A stretch of DNA of 64,000 nt, from assembly GCF_000786105.1 (NCBI RefSeq), contig NZ_JTEV01000025.1:32388-96387 (forward strand), in the 5' to 3' direction. The stretch's first letter is position 1, and every line of letters starts with the position of its first letter. The notes under the pieces are model-generated. The model searched no databases and was not told the origin of the DNA. It was given only the letters and a program-made list of their open reading frames with translations. This document shows positions 15,718 to 24,264 of this stretch, piece after piece. Source of the DNA: Bdellovibrio sp. ArHS. GTDB lineage: Bacteria > Bdellovibrionota > Bdellovibrionia > Bdellovibrionales > Bdellovibrionaceae. A program made the position numbers and the translations under genes.

Positions 15718-18225
15718 CTATTGAGAACTGTCGAGGACTCTGAGGATGGTTCGGGCTCCCAGGTACGCATCGTTGTAAGTGTAATTCAGTAAGAGTTCTG
15801 TGGAGCTGAGACTGTAAAAACGTTTTTCGGTGAGTTCGGTGCCGTATTCACCGATGCTTTCGCCGACGGTATATCGGTCGTCGATTTTTTCGATGATAGT
15901 CCACGTGCCGGGTGTAAATCCTTCGGTCACAACCACGTCTCCGTCAGTGGGATCCTTGACAAGGAAGTAGGGGATCGTGCCGCTCCAACCGATATCGAGT
16001 ACGTTTGCAGGGGTACTAAAGGGACTCCATGTGGCGCCATTGTCGGTCGACTTGAACATGTTAGAGCCATTGTAGGCATAGACGTCGCCTGTCGGGCTTA
16101 TCTTCAAAGCAAACGAGACTTCCCAATAGTTGGGGAGTGAAGAACCGCGCAGGGCTTCGCTCCACGTAGTGCCGCCATCTGATGAGCGATACACTACGAT
16201 CGTTGCATCGAAATTGATTTGTTCCATGATGATCAGATAGACATTGCCGGCGGTGTCCACCTCTAAAGATTTGGGTTTGATCGAATGAACCCCGCCGGGC
16301 AAAGCAAAAGTTTTTACATGAGACCAGGTTGTTCCATCTGTCGTTTTGCCGACGACTATATTTGCGCCATCTTGTCCCGCGAAATAAGTCGCCGTGGTTT
16401 TGTTTGTAGCCAAGAAGTAATCCCATCCCGGGAAGGCGTACGAGTGCACATCATTCCAAACCGTGCCATCCGTCGATCTGCGTATGGCGGCACCGCCGTT
16501 TTTAGTGCCTATAGCGTAAAGAGCGCCATCATGTCCTTGAATAATATCACTCACGTAGGCGTCGTTCGAGGCGGGGACGAAGCGATCTGAATCCTGCCAG
16601 GTAAGACCATTATCCAAACTTTTTGTGACGACCCACGGAGAATTTCCATCCATATCGTCGGTGTCAAAGATAGCGTACAAAGTTGTTGGCGAAGTGCGAA
16701 TGATTTCCGTGACGGTACTATAGAAAGCCCATGCAAAGCGGATTTCACTTCCCAGACTCCAGGTGGCCCCATCGTCGCCGGAATAGGCCACCGCTGCTTG
16801 ATAATCTGTTTTGTTCGAGCCAATAGCTAAAATCTTGTTCAGGGTCGGATGCGATACGATCGTCAATCCATAGGGCCCTTTAGGTGGAGACAGCAAAGCA
16901 TCAAGATCTAAAGGAGTCCACACCGTACCATTTGTAGAAGAGACGATTTTCCAGTCATAGGGATTCGTAGCTCTGTTACCGCCAGTGGCGATCAACTGGC
17001 CTGAAGCGGTCACCGTCATGCCTTGTAAAAAACTTTGGCCTGAATACACCTCAGCCCAGTTAGCGCCGCCGTCTGTCGTGCGATAAATCTTTCCCAACGC
17101 GCCCACGCGGCATGAGAAATAGGCCGTGTTGTCGTCAATGACCTGCAAGTTGCCACGCAACTCGTAATCGCCGTAGGTTTGCACAGCGGGAACGGAGGTT
17201 GCGGGCGTCCAAGTCCAGCTTCCCGAACTGAATGTGCCTTTAAGGAAATACATCGTCGCGGAAGGACCGGAGGCGCCGATCACAAAAAGATCGCCTGAAG
17301 GAGACACTTTGACTTGATAAGCGATGTCGCTACTGCCTCCTGCGAGGGGGGCCGCCTGATAGATTGTGTTCCAAGTCACACCATCGTCTTTACTTTCGCG
17401 AATTACCCAGAACTGGTCTGTCGTGGATTCAGCGTAACCGACCGCATAGATAAATCCTGTCGTGGGGGACACTGCGATGTCATAGCAGACATGATTAGAT
17501 CCAGCGACTTCCCACCAGTGATCGGAAGTGGTCCAGGTGTTGCCTTCATCGGTAGACCGTCTAACAAACCAGCCCGAGCCGGGATCTGATGGTGTCGTGT
17601 CATACGCGTAGGCGTAACCGCAGACAAAAACAATACTGCCTTTTGCCGTCATCGCTAAAGGGTGGGATTCACCGTGATAGTGGTAACCCATAAATTGATC
17701 GACGCGATTCCAAGTGCCGCCGTCGTCGCTGCTGCGATAAGTGGCCCAGCGTTCGCCTTCGTAGTCACTTCCCACCGCCGTCGTTAAGACCTTACCTGAA
17801 TCCAGCCATACAGCATCTGTAATGTAGTTCTGATCTTGCGCCGATTGAGGCATATCGATTCGTCTGAATTCGCGGAAGCCTTTACGATGAATGGTTACGG
17901 CGAAAGTTTTTCCGGTGCTATCAATGACCTCAAGAATTTCATCCACGACTTGCGCATTGGCAGGAATCGAGTACTGTCCTGTTGCGGTGTCAAGATAACC
18001 TGATGTCGAAGGTTTATAAGTGAAAGGCGGTGTTCCTCCGGCAGGCTCAATGGTCATAGAGGAACCAACATCCAAAGTAAGAACTACGGGGACGGCGTCG
18101 CTGTCCGAGATAATTTTGGAAGTTAAATCTGTTTGAAGAGAAGCATCTATCGAACATGCTGTCAAAAGAAGTATGAAACAAATGACAATCAATTTCCGAG
18201 ACGTACCGAGTATGATGTGATTCAT
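15718..18225 (-). CDS. Lipoprotein with Asp-box (BNR) beta-propeller repeats
   Basis: An 835-residue protein with a lipoprotein signal ending LLLTACS (lipidated Cys near residue 24). An Ig-like segment with PAGGTPPFTY and TGQYSIPANA follows. From about residue 130 it carries some eleven Asp-box motifs of the form S-x-D-x-G-x-T-W, for example RSTDEGNTWTTS, SGDDGATWSLG and STDNGATWSPF. Such repeats mark sialidase-type, sortilin-like and photosystem-assembly-type propellers. I do not see the FRIP/RIP arginine element or the Glu-Tyr pair of sialidases, so a binding or scaffold role is more likely than hydrolysis. It is probably anchored in the outer membrane and surface exposed or periplasmic. 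Confidence 0.85.
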   Translation of the reverse strand: MNHIILGTSRKLIVICFILLLTACSIDASLQTDLTSKIISDSDAVPVVLTLDVGSSMTIEPAGGTPPFTYKPSTSGYLDTATGQYSIPANAQVVDEILEVIDSTGKTFAVTIHRKGFREFRRIDMPQSAQDQNYITDAVWLDSGKVLTTAVGSDYEGERWATYRSSDDGGTWNRVDQFMGYHYHGESHPLAMTAKGSIVFVCGYAYAYDTTPSDPGSGWFVRRSTDEGNTWTTSDHWWEVAGSNHVCYDIAVSPTTGFIYAVGYAESTTDQFWVIRESKDDGVTWNTIYQAAPLAGGSSDIAYQVKVSPSGDLFVIGASGPSATMYFLKGTFSSGSWTWTPATSVPAVQTYGDYELRGNLQVIDDNTAYFSCRVGALGKIYRTTDGGANWAEVYSGQSFLQGMTVTASGQLIATGGNRATNPYDWKIVSSTNGTVWTPLDLDALLSPPKGPYGLTIVSHPTLNKILAIGSNKTDYQAAVAYSGDDGATWSLGSEIRFAWAFYSTVTEIIRTSPTTLYAIFDTDDMDGNSPWVVTKSLDNGLTWQDSDRFVPASNDAYVSDIIQGHDGALYAIGTKNGGAAIRRSTDGTVWNDVHSYAFPGWDYFLATNKTTATYFAGQDGANIVVGKTTDGTTWSHVKTFALPGGVHSIKPKSLEVDTAGNVYLIIMEQINFDATIVVYRSSDGGTTWSEALRGSSLPNYWEVSFALKISPTGDVYAYNGSNMFKSTDNGATWSPFSTPANVLDIGWSGTIPYFLVKDPTDGDVVVTEGFTPGTWTIIEKIDDRYTVGESIGEYGTELTEKRFYSLSSTELLLNYTYNDAYLGARTILRVLDSSQ

Positions 18226-18335
18226 AACTCATTTATCGGTAAATTCTGAAAGATAATTTAATATGCTAAGAATTTTTTATGAGAAGACTGTCTCAGTTTG
18301 AGATGAAACCATGAAGAAATGGTAAATAAGAAAAT

Positions 18336-18348
18336 CCAGGTCCCCTGG
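18336..18348 (-). terminator. Weak hairpin after the first fibre gene
   Basis: CCAGG at 18336-18340 and CCTGG at 18344-18348 form a five-base-pair stem with a three-base loop immediately after the stop codon of the minus-strand fibre gene. Read on the minus strand it is followed by a T-rich stretch. The short stem makes this a weak candidate. Confidence 0.35.
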
Positions 18349-20901
18349 CTACAGCCCCACGGCCAGCCAATCAATACGGTATTTATTCGTGTTGTGGGGA
18401 AGAGTTGTGGTATTGCAATTCGTGGCATCGAAACTTCCCATCAGATTAATGTAAATTCGAAAGCTTGTCGCTGTGGGGGTATAAACCGAGGTTGCCCCGG
18501 TTGTAACCCAATGTCCGCCATCGCCTTGAATTGAAGGAAAGTATCTAAATACGGTCGAAAAGCCACAAGCTGAAGTGTCGATATTCATGTAGGCCCCACA
18601 GGAGCCCGTGACCGCAGAATGCAGACTGTAATAAGTCCAGCCTGAATTGGCACTGGTTCCGCTGCACATTCTGAGGGCCGTTCCCGACGTATCCTTGACC
18701 GCTCCCACTAAGTTGCCCGTGATCTTGGCATTCCCGGCGACCTCCAATTTAGCCGAGGGAGTTGTTGTCCCAATACCGACATTGCCATTGTGATCGATGC
18801 GCATTCTTTCGCCGCCATTGACCTCCGTGTTGGTGGTTGTAGTAAATCTTAACGCCGACCCATGCCCCACTGTGCTCCAGTTTTCGGTGGCGATGGCACT
18901 GACTCCGGTGGGTTGTGCTTGGGTTGAGAATCCGACGCCATCGTGTCCCAGAAAGGCCATCCAGCCGAAGGTGTCGTTGGTTTGTGTCGCTGTCGGCGCA
19001 CTGGCGGTTCCGCGCGCGCCGCGGGTTTGCATCAATCCTCCAGGATTGGAATTTGCGATGGTGGTTGAAGTGATGCCGCGACTGGTGGCGCCGCTTGTTT
19101 CTAAAACCTCCAAGCTTGTTGCGGGAGCTGCCGTACCAAGCCCTGTCTTGCCATCAGGAAGAATAGTCATCGCCACGGAGTTATTGGTTTTAAAACTTAA
19201 AGACTGATTGTCATTCGTTCCCAACACGGCCGAGACGCCAAAAGAGTTCCCATTGTTCAAGAACACTGAACTGGTTGTGAACGAGGAACAAGTCATCATT
19301 CCAGTGGCATCGAAAGTCAGTATTTGTCCGTGACCGCAGTTGAATGCGGTTAATGCTGAACCCGTCCCGTTGGTAGCCACTAAACGATTGGCAAGGATGG
19401 ACGTCGCCCCGGTGCCCCCTTTAGATACCGGCACGGCAGACGGGAAGGTGGTCGGGTCGGCAGAAACCACTCCTGCGTTGACCGCAAGACCATTTCCGAC
19501 TTGCATCGCTCCTTTGCTTGTCGCACTGGCATCATCGATCGTAATCACGGGTGTTGTGCCACCCGATGAAACGACAATCGGAGCCGTGCCAGTGACGTTG
19601 GTGACGGTTCCATTTGTTGGCGTCACCCATTGCAGTCCAGAAGCTTGGGTGGTGTTGACGGAAAGGACCTGTCCATTCGTGCCCGAAGGCAGGCGAATAT
19701 CATTGGTACCATCGTTCACTAACACGTCCCCCTTGGTGGTGAGTGGTGAAAGTGCATTAAAGGCGGCTAGTGCTGTTGCCTGTCCCGTTCCGCCATTAGC
19801 AACCGGCAAGACACCTGTTACTTCGGTGGAAAGACTGACAGCTGCACCAGAACTGGCCGAGGTCAGTCGTCCTTGGGCATCGACAGTGATTGTGGCCCGC
19901 GTGTAAGAGCCCGCCGTCACGGTGGTATTTGCTAGTGAAATTGTTCCGGTTGTGGAAATCGGACCGCCGCTCAGCCCGGTTCCTGTCACGATGTTGGTGA
20001 CTGTGCCGCCGGCGTTGTTATCCGCAGCGGGAGCCCATTTGGTTCCATCATATTTCAAAACTTGTCCCGCAGTGGGGGCTAGGGCGCTGACCGCGGTATT
20101 CTGAATTTTTGCGACGACGGGGTTGGGATAGGTGCCTGATAAATCTCCTGCCGCCGCTCCGGTGGGTGTTCTGGCGTCACTGAAACGAGCGTCGTCTCCG
20201 GCAGCAACGGTTCCAGCGACGGCACCGATGTTTAAAGTCAGCGCTGGCGTGGAGGTAGTATTGGCGATAGACAGGTAAGCATTGGTTGAGGTGACCTGGG
20301 TGACAGTACCACCAGCAGCCCCAGAAACCGGCGCACACGTAAGGGCCGCCCCTGTCCAGGTCAGAAATTCATTGGCAGAACAGGTGGGTAAACCTGCTTT
20401 TAAAAGGAACTCGTCGGCGGATCGTGTCCCAAGTTTTTCGGCAGAAAGAGCATAAGCGGAGTAGGGGACCGAGCGGATCTCGTTGGCGGGTGAGATCACT
20501 TTCCAACCGGTCCCGTCGTGGAATTGCACTTTCAAAAGACGAATATCCATAGAAGCGGCAGTGTAAGTGGCTCCGCCATAGCAGTTGTGAATTTTGGAAT
20601 TGTTAAACGCATCCAACAAAGTAAAAAGGGGATCTGACGGAAAGAGCTTTGTGCCTGAACCGATGGGGACATCAAAAACGCCGTTGGAATTCAAAAGATT
20701 CACACCATCGCGCTGTTCGCGGTAAATGACGCAGCTGCCATTAGGATTTGTAATCTCGAAGATGAAACTGGTGCTTCCATATTCCAACGGGTGCCCATCG
20801 CTTTTGACGATGCGCCCTTGATAGGTCAAAGCATTGGGCGCCGCCGTCGCGAGCGTCCCAAAAAGAGATATGAGAATAAAAAGATACGTGCCTGTTCTCA
20901 T
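18349..20901 (-). CDS. Fibre adhesin, mosaic adhesive trimer (MAT)-like
   Basis: An 850-residue exported protein. After a signal peptide (about 20 residues) comes a conserved N-terminal domain (ALTYQGRI, FIFEITNPNGSCVIY, IGSGTKLFP, ISPANEIRSVPYSAYALSAEKLGT) shared almost block by block with the gene at 25356. The long middle is low in aromatic residues and rich in Gly, Thr, Ser, Ala and Val, with phage-fibre-style repeats (ARTPTGAAAGDLSGTYPNP, NGNVGIGTTTP). A distinct C-terminal domain from about residue 730 contains four cysteines and ends YRIDWLAVGL. Bdellovibrio proteins of this design are trimeric fibres with variable tips for prey surface binding. The tip ending is reminiscent of H-type lectin domains; this is tentative. 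Confidence 0.8.
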   Translation of the reverse strand: MRTGTYLFILISLFGTLATAAPNALTYQGRIVKSDGHPLEYGSTSFIFEITNPNGSCVIYREQRDGVNLLNSNGVFDVPIGSGTKLFPSDPLFTLLDAFNNSKIHNCYGGATYTAASMDIRLLKVQFHDGTGWKVISPANEIRSVPYSAYALSAEKLGTRSADEFLLKAGLPTCSANEFLTWTGAALTCAPVSGAAGGTVTQVTSTNAYLSIANTTSTPALTLNIGAVAGTVAAGDDARFSDARTPTGAAAGDLSGTYPNPVVAKIQNTAVSALAPTAGQVLKYDGTKWAPAADNNAGGTVTNIVTGTGLSGGPISTTGTISLANTTVTAGSYTRATITVDAQGRLTSASSGAAVSLSTEVTGVLPVANGGTGQATALAAFNALSPLTTKGDVLVNDGTNDIRLPSGTNGQVLSVNTTQASGLQWVTPTNGTVTNVTGTAPIVVSSGGTTPVITIDDASATSKGAMQVGNGLAVNAGVVSADPTTFPSAVPVSKGGTGATSILANRLVATNGTGSALTAFNCGHGQILTFDATGMMTCSSFTTSSVFLNNGNSFGVSAVLGTNDNQSLSFKTNNSVAMTILPDGKTGLGTAAPATSLEVLETSGATSRGITSTTIANSNPGGLMQTRGARGTASAPTATQTNDTFGWMAFLGHDGVGFSTQAQPTGVSAIATENWSTVGHGSALRFTTTTNTEVNGGERMRIDHNGNVGIGTTTPSAKLEVAGNAKITGNLVGAVKDTSGTALRMCSGTSANSGWTYYSLHSAVTGSCGAYMNIDTSACGFSTVFRYFPSIQGDGGHWVTTGATSVYTPTATSFRIYINLMGSFDATNCNTTTLPHNTNKYRIDWLAVGL

Positions 20902-21037
20902 CTAAAAGACTTATCGGATGCCATAGAACTTTCATTAAGTTAATGGGGAGGTAAGAGGAACTGGGCTCGTATTTACGACCTCCATCTGCAAATGGATTTA
21001 ATTTGCCGCTTAGCATCAGCGAGCCTAAAGTCTTGCT

Positions 21038-21068
21038 TTGACTCCCTGCGTTCGGCTTAACCTATGAA
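21038..21068 (+). promoter_or_regulatory. Possible sigma-70-type promoter for top6BA
   Basis: TTGACT at 21038-21043 and TATGAA at 21063-21068 could be -35 and -10 elements with a 19-base spacer, slightly longer than optimal, placed about 50 bases before the chosen start of top6B. The motif match is modest. Confidence 0.3.
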
Positions 21069-21115
21069 AGTCATTCATTAAAATTCGTTAACATCTCGTG
21101 AAGGATCAAGCGACC

Positions 21116-22873
21116 GTGAGTAAGATTACCAAAAGTAGCACCGCTGAATATTTTGCGAAGAACCTCCAACAGGTGGGATTTTCGTCTCCTTTGAAAGCCG
21201 TTTTGACGACTTTAAAAGAAGCCGTGGACAACTCTTTGGATGCGTGTGAGCAAGCGGGCATTCTTCCTGATCTTCTAGTTGAAGTCACCAAAGTAGGAAC
21301 GGGTTCTACTAAAAATACTGATTTAATTCGCATCGTTGTCGAAGATAACGGACCTGGAATCGAAGCTGAAGATCTTGCCAAAGTTTATGGTGAGTACTTG
21401 GCTTCGTCAAAATTTGGTCGTGGACAGTGTTCACGCGGTCAGCAAGGTATTGGTATCTCTGCGGCGACGACGTGGGCGCAAATGACCAATGCCCGTGGTG
21501 TAAACGTTATTTCCAAGACCAAAAAGATGCGTAAAGCGATCTCTGCGCAAGTGGATGTCGACATCAAATCCAATACAGGTGTTCTAAAAAATAAGGAAAC
21601 TTTGGACTGGGATCGTGAACACGGAACTCGTGTTGAATTCGTTCTTGATGGACGTATTCAGTTAAACGGTGACGGCGGTATCGTGACTTATATTGAGGGC
21701 ACAATCCTGGTAAATCCGCATATGACCATCACTTACAAGTTGATGGAAAACGACTATGTGACTGTGAACCGTGTCAGCACGGATGTGCCGCAAGTTCCCG
21801 AGGCGTCCTTGCCTCATCCTCACACGTTTAAACTGGGCGAGTTCATCACGCACTCCACTTTGTTCGGAAAAACCACGCTTTCTAAGTTCTTAAAGACCGG
21901 TTTTTCGCGTATTTCGGACCAGTCTATCTCTGAATTTACAAAAAAAGGTCTGCCTAAAAATCTTTTGGAAAAACCTCTGACTTCATTGACGGAAGAGGAT
22001 TTTAAAAAGGTGTTCCAAGCCGTGCAAAACACGGACTTGATGGCGCCTTCCACGAAGTCAGTTTTGACGGTAGGGGAAGAAGCTCTTTCTAAATCCATCA
22101 CTCGTCTTGGTGAAATCGACTTCTTTGCGGTGGTGACACGTAAACCGACAATCTGTGACTTTAAACCGGTTGTGGTGGAAGTCGCATTGGCGCGTTTCAA
22201 AGACCGCTATCAAGAGGCCGACAGCCCAGTGACTTTGCTTCGTTTCGCGAACCGTGTGCCATTGCAATTTGATAAATCAGGTTGCGCAATCACCTGGGCG
22301 ATTGAGTCTGTGAACTGGAAGTCCTATGGTTTGGGACAACCCAAAGACAGCTTGCCGCTAGGTCCTTACATCTTTGCAGTGTCTGTGGTTTCGCCATTCA
22401 TCAAGTTTAAAAATGCTTCGAAAGAAACGATTGATGCTTCCGAAGAGTTGGTGGCAGAAATTCGTTTGGCTTTGATTCAAGCTGGTCAAAGACTGTCTCG
22501 TCACATCAAAAAAGAAGTGAAAGAGGCGGATCTTGAAAGAAAACTGGCGCACATCGAGCAGTTCGGTCCAATCTTGGTTGAAGGTTTGGCGCGTATCATT
22601 AATGCTCCCGAGTCTCGTAAGAAAAAGGCTGAAGAAGGTTTGAAAAAACTTTTAGGTCGCGATTCTGAAGAGGCGATCGCTGATTTGGAAGCGGCGGAAT
22701 CTAAACTTCTTGAGCAGAAAAAGCGCGAGAAGAAAAAGGGCATCGATCACGAGATCGAAGAAGACGTGATCAGCAGTGAAGATCTTGTCGAAGAAGCCTC
22801 TGAGTCGGCGGGCACGAAGAAGACGACGACAAAAAAAGAAACGACTAAAAAAACAACTGGTAAAAAGAAGTAG
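21116..22873 (+). CDS. top6B: DNA topoisomerase VI subunit B
   Basis: A protein of about 585 residues belonging to the GHKL ATPase subunit of type IIB topoisomerases. Visible are the Bergerat-fold boxes EAVDNSLDACE (about residues 33-43), DNGPGI (about 75-80) and GQQGIGISAA (about 105-115), and the transducer-domain segment RFANRVPLQFDKSGCAI, which carries the switch Lys. The C-terminal 100 residues are charged and end in a Lys/Thr-rich tail (KKTTTKKETTKKTTGKKK). With subunit A it makes ATP-dependent double-strand passage. GTG 21116 is chosen because AAGGA lies 10 bases upstream; GTG 21098 is the alternative. Arginine codons are mostly CGT, suggesting good expression. Confidence 0.93.
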   Translation: MSKITKSSTAEYFAKNLQQVGFSSPLKAVLTTLKEAVDNSLDACEQAGILPDLLVEVTKVGTGSTKNTDLIRIVVEDNGPGIEAEDLAKVYGEYLASSKFGRGQCSRGQQGIGISAATTWAQMTNARGVNVISKTKKMRKAISAQVDVDIKSNTGVLKNKETLDWDREHGTRVEFVLDGRIQLNGDGGIVTYIEGTILVNPHMTITYKLMENDYVTVNRVSTDVPQVPEASLPHPHTFKLGEFITHSTLFGKTTLSKFLKTGFSRISDQSISEFTKKGLPKNLLEKPLTSLTEEDFKKVFQAVQNTDLMAPSTKSVLTVGEEALSKSITRLGEIDFFAVVTRKPTICDFKPVVVEVALARFKDRYQEADSPVTLLRFANRVPLQFDKSGCAITWAIESVNWKSYGLGQPKDSLPLGPYIFAVSVVSPFIKFKNASKETIDASEELVAEIRLALIQAGQRLSRHIKKEVKEADLERKLAHIEQFGPILVEGLARIINAPESRKKKAEEGLKKLLGRDSEEAIADLEAAESKLLEQKKREKKKGIDHEIEEDVISSEDLVEEASESAGTKKTTTKKETTKKTTGKKK

Positions 22874-22881
22874 GTTGAACG

Positions 22882-24045
22882 ATGGGAAAACTACTCAGCA
22901 TTCGTGAATTAAAAATTGATATTCCCAAAGAAGCCCGCATTTTGGCCGACAAGATGCTTAGGGATCTTGAGTCTTCAAAGCGTCCGGTTTTAGAGGCGGT
23001 AAAAACATCTCTGGATAATTCTTTGTACAACTCTAAAGTGGGTTACCTCACGCCGGGGGACAAAGTTGTCCGTACTGAACTGAACGTTTCTTCTGTTCAG
23101 AAGCTAGCGCGTGTGGTTTTCGTTTTGGAAATCCTTTTGAACAACCTGGACAAAGGCGCGGTAAATACAAAGCGTGAGCTTTATTACATGTGTAAAGGTC
23201 TGATTAAAGGGAATCCTCGTTTGAAGCCGTTGGATTTCGACGACCAACCGGAATCAGACGCGATCATCGATTTCATCGGTGATATGCTTGAAGTGTACCG
23301 TGAAGAATTGAACTGTTTCGCCAATGACCGTGGGGGTCAGACGTACTCTCAACAACTGGTTGTGACCGAAACCTTGCCGGATGGCGATAAGGCCGTTGTC
23401 GATCTTTCGACTTTGGGTACTTCCCCATTCCAACCGAAGAACAAACCTCAGTCTTTGAAGTTGAAAGCGAAAAAGAAAATCGATTTCTGCTTGATCGTTG
23501 AGTCTGAAGGTACGGCGAATACTTTGGTCACGATGGGTTTCACTCGTCGTAACAACTGTATCGTGATGGGTGCGCAAGGGGTTCCATCGAACGGCGTGCG
23601 TGGTTGGTCGAAATTGATCCAGGAAGAGTTGGACGTGCCAATGTACTTCTTCGGGGATCTCGATGCGTACACATTGCAAAACATCTTCCGTACTTTGAAA
23701 GCGGGATCGGCGGCATCTTTGATTCGTAATGCTGACTTCTCGGCTCCGAACGTCAAATTCTTGGGCGTTTTGCCTGAAGACGTGAAGAAATACGATCTTC
23801 CTCACTACAAAGTGAAAGAATCCGATCCAGCTGAAGCGCGCGCTCTGAAAAAAGCCAAAGACGCTTTGGAAAACGATCCGTTCTTCTTGGACAAAAAGAA
23901 CAAAAACTTGGCGGACATCCTACGCTGGTTGATCAAAGAAAAGATTCGTTGTGAGCAACAGTCTTTCTTCTCTGTCGACCCGAACGATCCGATCAAGACC
24001 GAAAAATTGATCTTGGAAAAGATCAAAAGAGGTTCTTACGTATAG
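22882..24045 (+). CDS. top6A: DNA topoisomerase VI subunit A (Spo11-like)
   Basis: A 387-residue Spo11/Top6A protein. The winged-helix (5Y-CAP) domain holds the catalytic tyrosine in KRELYYM (residues 101-102). The Toprim domain has the Glu in IVESEGTANTL (around 207-209) and the Asp pair in FGDLDAYT (259 and 261) for magnesium binding. Length matches archaeal A subunits. It starts eight bases after the stop of top6B, so the two form a B-then-A operon closed by a strong terminator. As with subunit B, CGT dominates the arginine codons. Topoisomerase VI is the usual archaeal type IIB enzyme and is uncommon in bacteria. Confidence 0.95.
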   Translation: MGKLLSIRELKIDIPKEARILADKMLRDLESSKRPVLEAVKTSLDNSLYNSKVGYLTPGDKVVRTELNVSSVQKLARVVFVLEILLNNLDKGAVNTKRELYYMCKGLIKGNPRLKPLDFDDQPESDAIIDFIGDMLEVYREELNCFANDRGGQTYSQQLVVTETLPDGDKAVVDLSTLGTSPFQPKNKPQSLKLKAKKKIDFCLIVESEGTANTLVTMGFTRRNNCIVMGAQGVPSNGVRGWSKLIQEELDVPMYFFGDLDAYTLQNIFRTLKAGSAASLIRNADFSAPNVKFLGVLPEDVKKYDLPHYKVKESDPAEARALKKAKDALENDPFFLDKKNKNLADILRWLIKEKIRCEQQSFFSVDPNDPIKTEKLILEKIKRGSYV

Positions 24046-24051
24046 GATTTC

Positions 24052-24080
24052 AAAAACCCGCTGTAAAAAGCGGGTTTTTT
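24052..24080 (+). terminator. Rho-independent terminator after top6BA
   Basis: AAAAACCCGC at 24052-24061 pairs with GCGGGTTTTT at 24070-24079, with an eight-base loop and a T tract merging with the stem. It lies seven bases after the top6A stop. Confidence 0.92.
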
Positions 24081-24264
24081 GTTTTGTGGGCAAAGGAACT
24101 CTTCCTTTCTAGCCAAAGAAAGTGAGGGGATCGCCTTTGACACTGTTGCTTGTCGCCACGGTGGCGGTCGAAGTCTATGTTGAAGTTCCTGGCTGGCTTC
24201 CCGAGTTGTTCGCTTGAAAAATTGATGTTAGCGTTTCTAAAACATCTTTTCTTTGGAACTTTCT

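Noticed and set aside
15718..18225. A true sialidase
   Set aside because: Asp-boxes alone do not define sialidases, and the catalytic Arg and Glu/Tyr elements were not found.
20741..21016. A 91-codon minus-strand frame upstream of the first fibre gene
   Set aside because: It overlaps the start of the fibre gene in another frame, has no ribosome-binding site and a random composition.
23254..23805. A 183-codon minus-strand frame inside top6A
   Set aside because: It is the antisense of a gene with complete catalytic motifs and has no start signal or domain.
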